DNA from: JAWKUK01 sp964402175
GTDB taxonomy: Bacteria > Planctomycetota > UBA1135 > GCA-002686595
Direction: 5' to 3'
Assembly: GCA_964402175.1 (NCBI GenBank)
Contig: CAYOBN010000012.1
Coordinates: 1-64,000 of the forward strand
DNA: 64,000 bases
How positions within the stretch are numbered: position 1 is the stretch's first letter; each line of letters starts with the position of its first letter. The notes below the pieces were generated by a model. It searched no databases, was not told the DNA's origin, and was given only the letters and a program-made list of their open reading frames with translations. Below, in pieces: positions 45,319 to 54,068 of the stretch. A program made the position numbers and the translations under genes.

Positions 45319-45571
45319 ATTCCGTTCGAGGGTGAGCTCGGGGCCTCCCCGCGATGGGCAGGGCGCGAGCTCCCTGAGGATAGCGCGCGCACGTCGGCCT
45401 CGCATCGGATCCACCGAGCATCACACCGAGTCCGCTGGGCTCCTGTGCGCGCAGCACGTGTCAGCGGACGCGAGCTCCGCGGGCAACTCCACCTGGACCC
45501 CGCGCTCCGGGCGAGGCCTCGAGCCGATGCGCTGCGCACGGTGCGGCTTCCGCTGGATTCGAGGCCCTCCG

Positions 45572-46948
45572 ATGCGCAGGATGGGCTCGATGCAGCACCT
45601 CCTGCTTTTCGTCTGTCTGGCCTTCGTGTTCTGTGGTTGTCGCGCGGGGACGGCACTCGAGGACCACGGTCATGACCGTCCCAACGTGGTCATCATCTTC
45701 ACGGATGATCAGGGATACGGGGACCTCGGGTGTTATGGCAGCCCGTCGATCCGTACTCCGCGCTTGGATGAACTGGCGGCTGGAGGGATGAAGCTGACGC
45801 ATTTCCATGTCGCAGCGCCCGTGTGTTCGCCCTCGCGCGCGGCGTTGCTGACGGGCTGCTACCCGAAGCGCGTCGGCATGCACCGGCATGTGGTCTTTCC
45901 GGGAGACGCTCACGGTCTGCACCAGGACGAACTCACATTGGCCGATCTATTGCGGCGCGAGGGTTATGCCACGGGCTGCTTCGGCAAGTGGCACCTCGGG
46001 CACCGACCCGGTCTGCTGCCGAATGACCAGGGCTTCGAAGAGTACTTCGGAGTGCCCTATTCGAACGACATGGCGCAGTTCCACCGAGCGAGCGGATCGA
46101 GCTACGGGTTCCGACTCCCGATGATGCGCGATGCAGAGGTCGTCGAGTGGGAGCCGGACCAACGTTACCTGACCCAGCGCTTTACCGATGCGGCCGTCGA
46201 CTTCATCGCGCGCCACGCCGACGAGCGGTTCTTCGTCTATCTGGCGCATTCGATGCCCCACATCCCGCTCTACGCCTCCGACGCCTTTGCGCGCACGAGC
46301 CCGCGCGGCCTCTACGGGGACGTTATCGAGGAGCTCGATGACAGCGTCGGTCGTATCGTTGACGCTCTCGCCGAGCTCGGTCTGACGCGCGACACACTCA
46401 TCATCTTCGCCTCGGACAATGGACCTTGGCTGACGCAGAAGGAGCGCGGCGGATCGGCCGGTCCTCTGCGTGACGGGAAAGGCACGGTGTTCGAAGGCGG
46501 CCTTCGGGTGCCGTGTATCGTCCATTGGCCCGCTGAGGTCCCGCCCGCCAGCGTCTGTACGCTGCCGACGACAGCGATGGATCTCTTGCCGACGGTTGCG
46601 GCTTGGGTCGGCGCAGACCTTTCGGGCGAACGCCCCATCGATGGGCACGACATTCGCGACCTGCTGCGCGGCAAGCCAGGGGCATCGTCGCCGAATGAGT
46701 GTTTCCTGTACTATGGAGCGAACGGGCAGTTGGGAGCGTTCCGTCGCGGCCCATGGAAGCTCCACTTGGCGTCGCGAGCGATTTATCAGCTCGAAGAAGA
46801 TCCCGGTGAATGTTGGAATCGCGCTGAGACGAGGGAGGACCTCGTCAGCGAGCTCGCGCAGATCGCGCTGCAGATGGACGAGGCATTGCAGAGCGCGTCC
46901 CGTCCCAGCGGACACGTGGACACCATGGCCTTCGATCCGCGACGTTGA
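45572..46948 (+). CDS. Arylsulfatase-type sulfatase, possible lipoprotein
   Basis: This 458-aa protein has an N-terminal hydrophobic segment with cysteines (LLLFVCLAFVFCGCRAG), a possible lipobox. VVIIFTDDQGYGDLG carries the first metal aspartates (D45, D46). VCSPSRAALLTG has C85 in the CxPSR motif, which is converted to formylglycine by an FGE or anSME enzyme encoded elsewhere. GKWHLGH and DNGPW are further sulfatase motifs. The length fits the family. It would remove sulfate esters from polysaccharides or other substrates outside the cytoplasm. I chose the first of three in-frame ATGs before the hydrophobic segment. Confidence 0.93.
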   Translation: MRRMGSMQHLLLFVCLAFVFCGCRAGTALEDHGHDRPNVVIIFTDDQGYGDLGCYGSPSIRTPRLDELAAGGMKLTHFHVAAPVCSPSRAALLTGCYPKRVGMHRHVVFPGDAHGLHQDELTLADLLRREGYATGCFGKWHLGHRPGLLPNDQGFEEYFGVPYSNDMAQFHRASGSSYGFRLPMMRDAEVVEWEPDQRYLTQRFTDAAVDFIARHADERFFVYLAHSMPHIPLYASDAFARTSPRGLYGDVIEELDDSVGRIVDALAELGLTRDTLIIFASDNGPWLTQKERGGSAGPLRDGKGTVFEGGLRVPCIVHWPAEVPPASVCTLPTTAMDLLPTVAAWVGADLSGERPIDGHDIRDLLRGKPGASSPNECFLYYGANGQLGAFRRGPWKLHLASRAIYQLEEDPGECWNRAETREDLVSELAQIALQMDEALQSASRPSGHVDTMAFDPRR

Positions 46949-46964
46949 TCTCTGCGCAGAGAGC

Positions 46965-46981
46965 GCGCGCCTCAGGCGCGC
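46965..46981. terminator. Short hairpin between convergent genes
   Basis: GCGCGCCT and AGGCGCGC form an 8-bp stem with a single-base loop, midway between the sulfatase stop (46948) and the acetyltransferase stop (46995). It may be a bidirectional terminator. Confidence 0.45.
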
Positions 46982-46994
46982 CTGAAGCCACCGC

Positions 46995-47510
46995 TCACAG
47001 CGATTTGCGGAACAGCACGATGCGCTCCACCTCTTCGAATCCGAGCGCGGCGTGGGCCTTCTGGCTCGCGACGTTCTCGGTCTCGGTATCGGAGGCGATT
47101 TCGCGATAGCCCCTCTGCTTGGCCCATTCTTCAGCCGCCTTCATCAGCGCGCGACCGACACCGCAGGCACGGTAATGTGGCTCGACCCACCAACCTTCGA
47201 CGTATCCGACCGGGCCGGTATCGCAACCCTCGGCGAACGCTCGCTCGGCCACCTCGAGGAAACCCACGAGGAGCCCATCCGCGGCGGCGACGAGCGTGCA
47301 GCCTCGCTCCGAATCCGCGATCGTATCGCGCTCGGCTTCGGGCCAGCCAACGCGGGAGAAGGAGGGCCAGAGCCGCTCACGCATGTCGAGCCACAGATCG
47401 AGCTCGTGGCGCTCCACCCGCCGCACTTCGAACGGGGGCGTGGCAGGGTGCGAGCGGTCGGGCGGGGGCTGCGGGTCGCGCGCCGCGCCTCGGGTTCGTT
47501 CGTCAGGCAT
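46995..47510 (-). CDS. GNAT acetyltransferase resembling AAC(6')
   Basis: This 171-aa protein has a GNAT fold. Its acetyl-CoA loop lies in EPHYRACGVGRALMKAAEEWA (Q/RxxGxG/A type), then SDTETENVASQKAHAALGFEEVERIVLF. The paired N-S-K-A-H-x-x-L-G-F block and the final VxFxK ending recall aminoglycoside 6'-N-acetyltransferases and related intrinsic enzymes. Resistance function is not proven, because housekeeping GNATs share these motifs. A GAGGAGGAAG ribosome binding site at 47518-47527 supports the ATG at 47510. There is no signal peptide. Confidence 0.78.
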   Translation of the reverse strand: MPDERTRGAARDPQPPPDRSHPATPPFEVRRVERHELDLWLDMRERLWPSFSRVGWPEAERDTIADSERGCTLVAAADGLLVGFLEVAERAFAEGCDTGPVGYVEGWWVEPHYRACGVGRALMKAAEEWAKQRGYREIASDTETENVASQKAHAALGFEEVERIVLFRKSL

Positions 47511-47701
47511 ATTCAGGCTTCCTCCTCAGCGCGGGCAACGGCTCGAATCGTAGGTACGGACGGTGGTAGCCAGGCGCACGATTGTGGGCCTCGCAAGTCT
47601 CGAAGTGCAAGGAGGCTTGCGTTCCGGCGGCGACCTGAAGGGCGCGAAGCGGACTCGGGCGAGCGACAGCGCGCAACGAGGGGAGGCCTCTGCCTGCCAG
47701 C

Positions 47702-48391
47702 TCAATCCCAGTACACCGTCGCCAGCTTGGACACGACCCGGCCCTCTGCATCGATGCCGATGCGGCGGACGTGGTGGTGGGTCGAGCTCGGGGAGTTCGC
47801 GTAGTCGAGCCACGCGACCGCTTGGGTCGCGTACACCTCGGTGGGAGGGCCGTAGCGCGCCGCAAACTGCTCGGTCGTCGTTCCCGCCGCCACGAGCGCT
47901 TGCAGCGTCCTGTCGTCCAGGCCGAGTCGATTGCGGCCGCGGAGGGGCGGGAAATCGGGATGGATGGTCGCACTCCCAGCGGAGACTCCTGAGGCGAGCT
48001 GGCCCCAGCAATCGACCAGGCGACCGTCGCTGTCGAAGTTCACCCGTGTGTAGGAACGATGGCCCGGCGCCTCACCCTCGCGTGCGAACGCCGGCCAGGG
48101 ACCATCGACATACAGCCAATCGATCCTGGGCCTCGCTGCGCGCTTGTCCAAGGGCGCGCCGAGCTGTGAGAGCACCTCTGCCTCCGTGATCCCGAGCTCG
48201 AGCGCGCGGAACTTCGACTCGGAGTAACCCGGCGCGTAGCGTGTCTCGCCGACCAAGCTGACGATGAGGCCGCTGAGCCCGCTTTCGGTGCCCCTGAGCC
48301 AGAGCCGTTGAGCCACGAAGAAACCGCCGAGGATCACCAGTGCGATCCACCGACGTTTCCATCGAGCGCTGGGTCGATGCTCCGTCTGCAT
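47702..48391 (-). CDS. Membrane-anchored BamE/SmpA-like protein
   Basis: This 229-aa protein has one N-terminal membrane helix (WIALVILGGFFVAQRLWL). Residues about 62-82 (RALELGITEAEVLSQLGAP) match the alpha-turn-LGxP pattern of BamE/SmpA-type domains. A second LxxLVAAGTTTEQFAARYGPP block repeats it, followed by beta strands (AVAWLDYANS, HVRRIGIDAEGRVVSKL). It probably sits in the periplasm, tethered to the inner membrane. No partners are nearby, so an outer-membrane assembly role cannot be claimed. Confidence 0.6.
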   Translation of the reverse strand: MQTEHRPSARWKRRWIALVILGGFFVAQRLWLRGTESGLSGLIVSLVGETRYAPGYSESKFRALELGITEAEVLSQLGAPLDKRAARPRIDWLYVDGPWPAFAREGEAPGHRSYTRVNFDSDGRLVDCWGQLASGVSAGSATIHPDFPPLRGRNRLGLDDRTLQALVAAGTTTEQFAARYGPPTEVYATQAVAWLDYANSPSSTHHHVRRIGIDAEGRVVSKLATVYWD

Positions 48392-48605
48392 GCGGGGTCC
48401 TGGCGAAGGTCGAGGTCAGCGCTGGCGCAGCGTTGCCGCGGCACCGCGCCAGCGGGCTCCGGGCGCAGTGTGCACGGCGTGCGGCGGGGTCGGCAAGGCC
48501 TCGCGCTCCGGGGACTGACCCGTACTGGGCTCGACCGCGCGCGCCACGTCGGCGGGCGGGCACACACAGCTCAGGCGATGGGGGGTACGCTCTTCGGCAC
48601 GCGCC

Positions 48606-49664
48606 ATGCCGCGTCGTACGACTTCAGCCATGTTCACAGCGCACCTTCGCCTCGTTCTCTCCAGCTTGGCCATCGCAGCGCCAGCCACCGCTCAGACCGT
48701 CATCGACTCGTTCGCGGGCGGGGTCAACCTTGGGGGTTGGACCTGCATTCCGGGCGCCGACGTGATCCAGTCGACCGGCGGAAACCCCGGCGAGCACCTG
48801 CGCAACGACTTCTACGACACGTTTGCGCCGATGCCGCGCACGACCGGCTCGTCCGTCTTCACGGGCGACTGGCGCACCGGTGGTGTCACGGGGTTCGGCA
48901 TCGATCTGCGCACCTACTCGACGCAGTTCCAGTTCCAGCGCGAGGCGTCGCTCGTGCTCTCGTCGGGGAGCTGCCAGGTGTACTGGCTCGGAACGTCGTT
49001 CGTCCCTCAGCCGAATCAAGGCTGGCGCTCGATCGACTTCACGATCGATGCGGCGAGCACGACGCTGCCGCCCGGTTGGGCCGTCCTGAACGGCTGCGGG
49101 TCCGACGATGCGACGTGGAACGCGGTCATCACCGATGTGCGCGAGGTGCTCGTGTTCTACGGCGATCCCACGTTCTTCTTCATCTTCGACGTCTGGGACA
49201 TCGGTATCGACAACCCGCGCATCACGTTCGCGTCGCCGGGCACGAATTACTGCGGCCCCGCAGTGCCGAACTCGACGGGTGGGCCGGCGACGATCGTCGC
49301 AACGGGCAGCGACGTCGCCGCTCTGAACCAGCTCGCGCTGAGCGCGGAGGGTCTGCCGCAGAACACGTTCGGCTTCTTCCTCGCGAGCCGCACGCGCGGC
49401 CTCGTGCAGAACCCCGGCGGCAGCGCGGGACGTCTCTGCCTCGGCGGAGGCATCGGCCGCTACGTGGGGCCGGGGCAGGTCCTGAACTCGGGCAACCTCG
49501 GTCGGTTCACCCTCGCGCTCGACTTGACGCGGACCCCGACCCCGACCGGCACGGTCGCGGTGCAGGCGGGGGAGACGTGGAACTTCCAGGCGTGGTTCCG
49601 CGATGCGCAGGGCGGAGCGTCGACGTCGAACTTCACGGACGGCCTCGAGGTGCAGTTCCGCTGA
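48606..49664 (+). CDS. Secreted protein with shared C-terminal domain
   Basis: This 352-aa protein has a signal peptide (LRLVLSSLAIAAPATAQ). The ATG at 48630 is an equally good start. Residues about 30-205 are a beta-rich domain with VIDSFAGGVNLGGW and a repeated TYSTQFQFQREASLVLS pattern, perhaps a concanavalin-like binding module. From about 211 the shared C-terminal domain is very complete (NYCGPAVPNSTGG, GGSAGRLCLGG, IGRYVGPGQV, TWNFQAWFRD, SNFTDG). It is a lone gene between divergent membrane and hipBA genes. Confidence 0.83.
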   Translation: MPRRTTSAMFTAHLRLVLSSLAIAAPATAQTVIDSFAGGVNLGGWTCIPGADVIQSTGGNPGEHLRNDFYDTFAPMPRTTGSSVFTGDWRTGGVTGFGIDLRTYSTQFQFQREASLVLSSGSCQVYWLGTSFVPQPNQGWRSIDFTIDAASTTLPPGWAVLNGCGSDDATWNAVITDVREVLVFYGDPTFFFIFDVWDIGIDNPRITFASPGTNYCGPAVPNSTGGPATIVATGSDVAALNQLALSAEGLPQNTFGFFLASRTRGLVQNPGGSAGRLCLGGGIGRYVGPGQVLNSGNLGRFTLALDLTRTPTPTGTVAVQAGETWNFQAWFRDAQGGASTSNFTDGLEVQFR

Positions 49665-49708
49665 CCGCCGGGCCGGGCGCTCGCGTCCGGGGGGGGGCAC
49701 TGTTCGTC

Positions 49709-49847
49709 GTAGTGTCCGAAAGATGAGGCATAGACGGCGTTCTGGGCGCCGACGTCCGAAGATCGAGCCCTTGACTGGGAGGACATAATGTCCGAAAGAC
49801 ACTACACTGGAGGACCCAAGGCCACCGATGTAGCGAAGATCGGACAT
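49709..49847. promoter_or_regulatory. hipBA promoter with repeated TGTCCGA sites
   Basis: TGTCCGAAAGA occurs at 49713-49723 and again at 49789-49799, just at the hipB start. CGAAGATCG occurs at 49757-49765 and 49834-49842. GTAGTGTC (49709-49716) and GACACTAC (49798-49805) are inverted repeats spanning the start. These look like operator half-sites for autorepression by HipB. GGGAGGA at 49777-49783 is the likely ribosome binding site. Confidence 0.6.
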
Positions 49848-50198
49848 CCCATGAGCGCGAGCCGCCCCGTCATTGTCCTCATCCGCGAGCTCGGCGAGCG
49901 CATCGCCGCGCACCGACTCTCCCAGAACCTCCGGCAGGAGGACGTGGCGCGGGCGACGGGGGTGTCGCGCAGCACGGTCGCTCGGCTCGAGGCCGGGGGC
50001 GGGGGCACCCTCGACACCCTGGTGCGCGTGCTGCAGGCGCTCGGCGCCGAGGACCGCCTCCGCGCGCTCGTCCCCGACGCGCGCGTGCGGCCCCTGGACG
50101 AGCGCCCCGACGCCGGCCAGCGCAAGCGGGCGAGCGCGCCGTCGCCGAATGACCCGGGCAATTCCTCGGCGACTTGGACCTGGGACGACGCGGAATGA
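49788..50198 (+). CDS. hipB: HipB-type antitoxin, helix-turn-helix
   Basis: This 136-aa protein starts at an ATG preceded by GGGAGGA; an ATG at 49851 would give a shorter form. Residues about 34-90 are an XRE-type helix-turn-helix (LGERIAAHRLSQNLRQEDVA, TGVSRSTVARLEAG, TLDTLVRVLQALG). The C-terminal tail is Arg/Pro/Ala-rich and probably disordered. It overlaps hipA by ATGA. As in other hipBA modules, it should bind and neutralise the kinase and repress the shared promoter, whose repeated sites fit this. Confidence 0.85.
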   Translation: MSERHYTGGPKATDVAKIGHPMSASRPVIVLIRELGERIAAHRLSQNLRQEDVARATGVSRSTVARLEAGGGGTLDTLVRVLQALGAEDRLRALVPDARVRPLDERPDAGQRKRASAPSPNDPGNSSATWTWDDAE

Positions 50199-51517
50199 GC
50201 ACCCGCGCCCACGTCGTGCTCTGGGGGCGCCGCATCGGCGCGGTGCTCTGGGACGCACAGCGCTCGGTCGGCGCGTTCGAGTACGAACCCGCGTTCGTGC
50301 AGTCGGGCATCCAAGTCGCGCCCCTGACGCTGCCCCTCCGCCGCGGCGTGTTCGACTTTCCCGAGCTGCCGAAGCAGACCTTTCACGGACTGCCTGGGCT
50401 CTTGGCGGACAGCCTGCCCGATCGTTTCGGCAACGCGCTGATCGATCGTTGGCTCGCGCAGCAGGGCCGACCGCCGGGCAGCATGGACCCGGTGGAGCGC
50501 TTGCTCTACACCGGCCGGCGCGGGATGGGCGCGCTGGAGTTCGAGCCCGCGCAGGGCACCCCATCCGCCGACGGCTCTGCGGTCCACATCGCACCGCTCG
50601 TCGAGTTGGCGAACAGCGTCCTCGCGCGGCGTGCAGCGCTCACGGGTGTCATCGACGGCAAGGACGACCACAAAGCCCTCGCCGAGCTATTACGCGTCGG
50701 TACGTCGGCTGGCGGCGCGCGCGCCAAGGCAGTGCTCGCGTGGAACGAATCGACGGGTGAGTTCCACTCGGGCCAGACGCACGCGGGTCCCGGCTTCACC
50801 CAGTGGCTGCTGAAGTTCGACGGCGTGGTGGAGAGCGGCGACCATGGCCTCGCCGACCCAGCGGGTTACGGCCGCCTCGAGTACGCGTGTTACCTGCTGG
50901 CGACCGAGGTCGGCGTCGAGATGATGCGCTCGCGCCTCCACGAAGAGGGCGGTCGTGCGCACTTCATGACGCAGCGCTTCGACCGGGTCGGCGCGGCGTC
51001 GAGCGGCCAAACCGAGAAGCTGCACATGCTGTCGCTCGGCGGCCTCTGTCACTACGACTTCAATCTGCCGCGCGCGTACTCCTACGAACAAGCGCTCGAG
51101 GCGATCCGCCGCCTGGGCCTCGATCGAGGCGCCCTCGAGCAGATGGTGCTGCGCGCCATCGTGAACGTCGTCATTCGCAACCAGGACGACCACGTCAAGA
51201 ACACCGCGTTCCTGATGGACAAACAGGGCTCGTGGCGGCTCGCGCCCGCCTACGACGTCGTCTACGCCCACAATCCCAGCGGCGTGTGGACCAGCCAGCA
51301 CCAGATGACGATCAACGGCAAAGCCGACGACTTCGAGCGCGCCGATCTGCGAGCGCTCGGCCGCCTGGCGGACCTGAAGACGCGCAAGGTCGATGCGCTG
51401 CTCGACCGCGTCCTCGCTGCGGCGCGCCGCTGGGACGATCATGCGAGTCGAGCCGGCGTCCCCGCTGAATTGGCGCGCCGCGCGCGAGCTGGCTTCCGAT
51501 TGTCGCTCGGCGCTTGA
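50195..51517 (+). CDS. hipA: HipA-type serine/threonine kinase toxin
   Basis: This 440-aa protein has the usual HipA length. The N-terminal domain carries GAFEYEPAFVQSG-like beta strands and LPDRFGNALIDRW. The kinase core includes a P-loop-like GTSAGGARAKAVLAW, the catalytic loop RNQDDHVKNTAF (around D331-N336), and the magnesium-binding APAYDVV. The family phosphorylates aminoacyl-tRNA synthetases or other targets and slows growth. The ATG overlaps the hipB stop (ATGA). All key motifs are present, so the toxin looks intact. Confidence 0.92.
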   Translation: MSTRAHVVLWGRRIGAVLWDAQRSVGAFEYEPAFVQSGIQVAPLTLPLRRGVFDFPELPKQTFHGLPGLLADSLPDRFGNALIDRWLAQQGRPPGSMDPVERLLYTGRRGMGALEFEPAQGTPSADGSAVHIAPLVELANSVLARRAALTGVIDGKDDHKALAELLRVGTSAGGARAKAVLAWNESTGEFHSGQTHAGPGFTQWLLKFDGVVESGDHGLADPAGYGRLEYACYLLATEVGVEMMRSRLHEEGGRAHFMTQRFDRVGAASSGQTEKLHMLSLGGLCHYDFNLPRAYSYEQALEAIRRLGLDRGALEQMVLRAIVNVVIRNQDDHVKNTAFLMDKQGSWRLAPAYDVVYAHNPSGVWTSQHQMTINGKADDFERADLRALGRLADLKTRKVDALLDRVLAAARRWDDHASRAGVPAELARRARAGFRLSLGA

Positions 51518-51557
51518 ACCGCTGATGACAAGGCTGTCGAAGCTCGCGATCAGCGGT
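51518..51557 (+). terminator. Hairpin directly after hipA
   Basis: ACCGCTGAT (51518-51526) and ATCAGCGGT (51549-51557) form a perfect 9-bp stem with a 22-nt loop right behind the hipA stop. No T run follows. It may be a transcript end. Confidence 0.45.
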
Positions 51558-51730
51558 CGAGCGCCGTGAGCTATGCAAGGAACGCAGTGGTTCCTGCGAT
51601 TGCTGCGGCCGTGGGAGCGGCTCGTCGAGCGCGTCACGTCGACGAGCTCGAGGTCAACGGCCCGCCGACCGAACTCGAAGCGCCCCCGGCGCAGCGCTTC
51701 CGGCAACGGTGGTTCGCCCGAGCAGAGCGC

Positions 51731-52777
51731 TCAGTCCACCGTGAACCGCACCACCACCAACATCGCCTGCGCCCCGAGCGAGCCGACCACGGTCTCCTGG
51801 CCGTGTTGCAGGGTCAGGTCGGTCGCGAACGAATCGATGGTCGCAGCGCGCTCGTACGTTTCGGCGGAGGACGAGTTGGCCTCCTTCTGCGGCGGGCGGT
51901 GGCGCTGGCACTGTACTTCGCACTGACCGAGCAGCAGCGTGCGGTTCTCGGCGTCGTAGGCCCGCGTCGGGACTCGCAGGAGGAAACGGTCGGGCTCGGG
52001 GCTCTCGAGCGCGCCGAAGTGCGTGCGCAGCTCGAGCGCTGTACTGCCCGTGACCGAGGCCCGCAGGACTTGGCGTCCGACCTCGCGGAACTGTTGCCCG
52101 GGCATCAGGCTCGCGAGCGCCTTGCCGAGCTCTCCCCCGACCGTCGTCGAACCGGCGTCTTGTGTCGCTTCGATCAGGCGTACGTGCAGCGTCATCTGCG
52201 GCGCGGGTTGGTCGACCTGGAGCAAGAGCGACTCTGCGCGTGCGACGTCCGCGGTGGCTCCCTTCAAGACGACCATGCCGGACTCGACGATGAACTGCCT
52301 TTGCACGTTCGTCGCGAACGACTCCAGCAAGACCTGCGCCGACGAGATCGATAGGGACCGCAGCCGTACAGTGCGGGTCAGCTCCGTGACCTCGGGGATC
52401 ACCGGCTCGGACGCCTCGCCGAGTTGGAGATCGAGGTGCTCGAGGAGGCGCAGACCGCTCTCCAGGCCGGCGTCGTCGCCCTGGACCACGATGCACGTAC
52501 CCAAGGGCACAAAACGCTCGCGGAAGACGACCGCGTTCGTCTCACCGGTGGCGGGATCCGTCACGCGGATGGCGATGCGCGAACCGGCGAGCTGCCGGAC
52601 GCACTCGAGCAAGGCGGGGGCGTTGGAGTGCTCGGGTTTGAAGAGGCTCATCCCGATGTCTCCTTCAGCGATCGCTGCCGAGTGCTGGCGCGAGGCGGCG
52701 CCGCCGGCAGTATCTTGGCTGACTACGGGTGCGCAGAAGAGGAGCGATGCGGTGAGGAGGACGGTCGATGCGGACAT
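51731..52777 (-). CDS. Secretin/NolW-like exported protein
   Basis: This 348-aa protein has a signal peptide (VLLTASLLFCAPVVSQ). It shows a secretin-type small domain: TRTVRLRSLSISSAQVLLES, then VQRQFIVESGMVVLKG, then VARAESLLLQVDQPAPQMTLHVRLIEA. This is the N1/NolW layout of type II/III secretins and pilus proteins. The protein lacks the long barrel domain, so it may be an accessory ring or FecR-like sensor. It lies in line behind the sigma and anti-sigma genes, probably as the envelope output of that regulon. The fold is supported; the role is inferred. Confidence 0.65.
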   Translation of the reverse strand: MSASTVLLTASLLFCAPVVSQDTAGGAASRQHSAAIAEGDIGMSLFKPEHSNAPALLECVRQLAGSRIAIRVTDPATGETNAVVFRERFVPLGTCIVVQGDDAGLESGLRLLEHLDLQLGEASEPVIPEVTELTRTVRLRSLSISSAQVLLESFATNVQRQFIVESGMVVLKGATADVARAESLLLQVDQPAPQMTLHVRLIEATQDAGSTTVGGELGKALASLMPGQQFREVGRQVLRASVTGSTALELRTHFGALESPEPDRFLLRVPTRAYDAENRTLLLGQCEVQCQRHRPPQKEANSSSAETYERAATIDSFATDLTLQHGQETVVGSLGAQAMLVVVRFTVD

Positions 52778-52822
52778 GATGTGAGGTCGGTGCTCGAGTC
52801 AGGGGCGAAGGACAGCGGTCCT

Positions 52823-53317
52823 TCAGCGGGGTTCGAGGAGCACAAAACGAATCCCCTTGGCTTCGAACTCCACGCCGTCGGGGCGCAGATGAACGTGTTC
52901 TGGTTGGATGTGCAGGTGGGACGCCGCGGAGGCCGGCGGCACGGCCGAGCGCGGCGCGGCGCTCGCTGCTCGGGGCGCTTCCCTCTGCGTCTCGTCGGGC
53001 TGCAGTCGGACGAGATAGAGAGGCGAGCAGAGCAGCGCAGCGGCGACGCCTGATACGGCGATCCGCACGGCCGTGCGACGGGCCCTGCGCTCGAGCACGA
53101 CAGAGCGCTCGATGCGCCTGCGCAGCGCTTGGGGTAAGGTCACTGCGGGGCTCTCGAGCGCACCCCACGCAGCCTGCAAGTGAGCCACCGCGGCGCGCGT
53201 CCGTTCATCACAGGACGCGAGGTCTTCGGCAGGCAATCCATCGAGCGGTGCAGTGGGTCCGAGCCCCTGCCACACACGCTGAAGCTCGACGTGGTGCGCT
53301 TCGGAGTCTTCAGTCAT
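52823..53317 (-). CDS. Putative anti-sigma factor
   Basis: This 164-aa protein has a cytosolic N-terminal helical half (HHVELQRVWQGLG, RAAVAHLQAAWGALESP). One membrane helix follows (TAVRIAVSGVAAALLCSPLYLV), then a short periplasmic tail rich in Ala/Pro. This is the classic layout of membrane-bound anti-sigma factors, and it overlaps the sigma gene by ATGA. A canonical zinc-binding HxxxCxxC is not visible, so it is a non-ZAS type. The tail ends in a beta strand (EFEAKGIRFVLL). Confidence 0.72.
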   Translation of the reverse strand: MTEDSEAHHVELQRVWQGLGPTAPLDGLPAEDLASCDERTRAAVAHLQAAWGALESPAVTLPQALRRRIERSVVLERRARRTAVRIAVSGVAAALLCSPLYLVRLQPDETQREAPRAASAAPRSAVPPASAASHLHIQPEHVHLRPDGVEFEAKGIRFVLLEPR

Positions 53318-53916
53318 CGCGCACGGTCTCCTTCGTCCAGCATGGGTGCCAGCAGGTCGCGCATCCGGCGGCGCGCAAAGCTCAGAGCGGCGCGCACGGT
53401 CGAGGCCGCGATGCCGAGCTGTTCGGCCGCCTCCGCCGAATCAAAACCTTCGAGGTCGATCAGGACGAACACCTCGCGCTCGCGCGGGGGGAGGACACCC
53501 AGCGACCGATCGACGAGCTCCGAGACTTCGTTCGCTGCGGCGATGTCCGCCGGATCAAGCGACGACGCAGTGGGCCCCTCGCGGCGGGCCTCGTGTTCGC
53601 CCCGGCGCAGGGCGGAGCGCTGTCGATCACGGCAGACGTTGACGACGACCCGGTTGCGCCAAGCGGCGTACGGCCGCTCCGGGTCCCAGCGTTCGAGGTG
53701 GTCTGCGAGGCGCAACATGGCGTCTTGAGCGACGTCGTCGGCCTCGCTCCGACTGGCCAGGAAACCCTGGCACAGGCGGTGGACCCGCGGATACTCCACG
53801 CGGTACCACGCGCCCAGCACGTCGTGTCCGCTCCGCAGCGCGCGGGCGAGCTCGGCGGCTGGATCCCTGCGTGGCCCATCGGCAGCGGCGTCCGCAGGCA
53901 TGTCGGTCCGTTCCAT
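53314..53916 (-). CDS. ECF-family RNA polymerase sigma factor
   Basis: This 200-aa protein has sigma-70 region 2 (HRLCQGFLASRSEADDVAQ, DAMLRLADHLERW, WRNRVVVNVCRDRQR) and region 4 (LGVLPPREREVFVLIDLEG, AAEQLGIAASTVRAALSFARRRMRDL). It should direct transcription of an envelope-stress or adhesion regulon and is coupled to the membrane anti-sigma factor next to it (ATGA). The ATG at 53916 follows a GTG at 53919 that is one codon longer. Confidence 0.9.
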   Translation of the reverse strand: MERTDMPADAAADGPRRDPAAELARALRSGHDVLGAWYRVEYPRVHRLCQGFLASRSEADDVAQDAMLRLADHLERWDPERPYAAWRNRVVVNVCRDRQRSALRRGEHEARREGPTASSLDPADIAAANEVSELVDRSLGVLPPREREVFVLIDLEGFDSAEAAEQLGIAASTVRAALSFARRRMRDLLAPMLDEGDRAR

Positions 53917-53952
53917 CACTCATGGGGTGGTACGCCCGAGGCGACCGCCGCG

Positions 53953-54068
53953 CTGGGTGGATTCCGTAGAAAGACGCCGTTCCGTCGACGAGAGGGTACC
54001 CGGGCCGGAGGCCTCGCTTCGGCCGCGGCGCCGCCAGCGGAGCCGCCACGCAGCCGCAGCAGCGAGCG
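53953..54068. repeat. Dispersed repeat copy 1
   Basis: The roughly 116 bp from CTGGGTGGATTCCGTAGAAA through GAGCCGCC and the following GCGAGCGC align with 61145-61262. The two share the order of blocks GACGCCGTTC, GGGTAC, GGGC, GGCCTCGC, TCGGCCGCGGCGCCG, AGCCGCC and CAGCGAGCGC. The two copies look about 75-80% identical by eye. Both are intergenic and GC-rich. The 53920-54340 gap holds no gene that I can support apart from this repeat. Confidence 0.65.

Noticed and set aside
44795..45571. Upstream extension of the sulfatase frame
   Set aside because: The extension is charged and of low quality, whereas the ATG at 45572 directly precedes a signal/lipoprotein segment.
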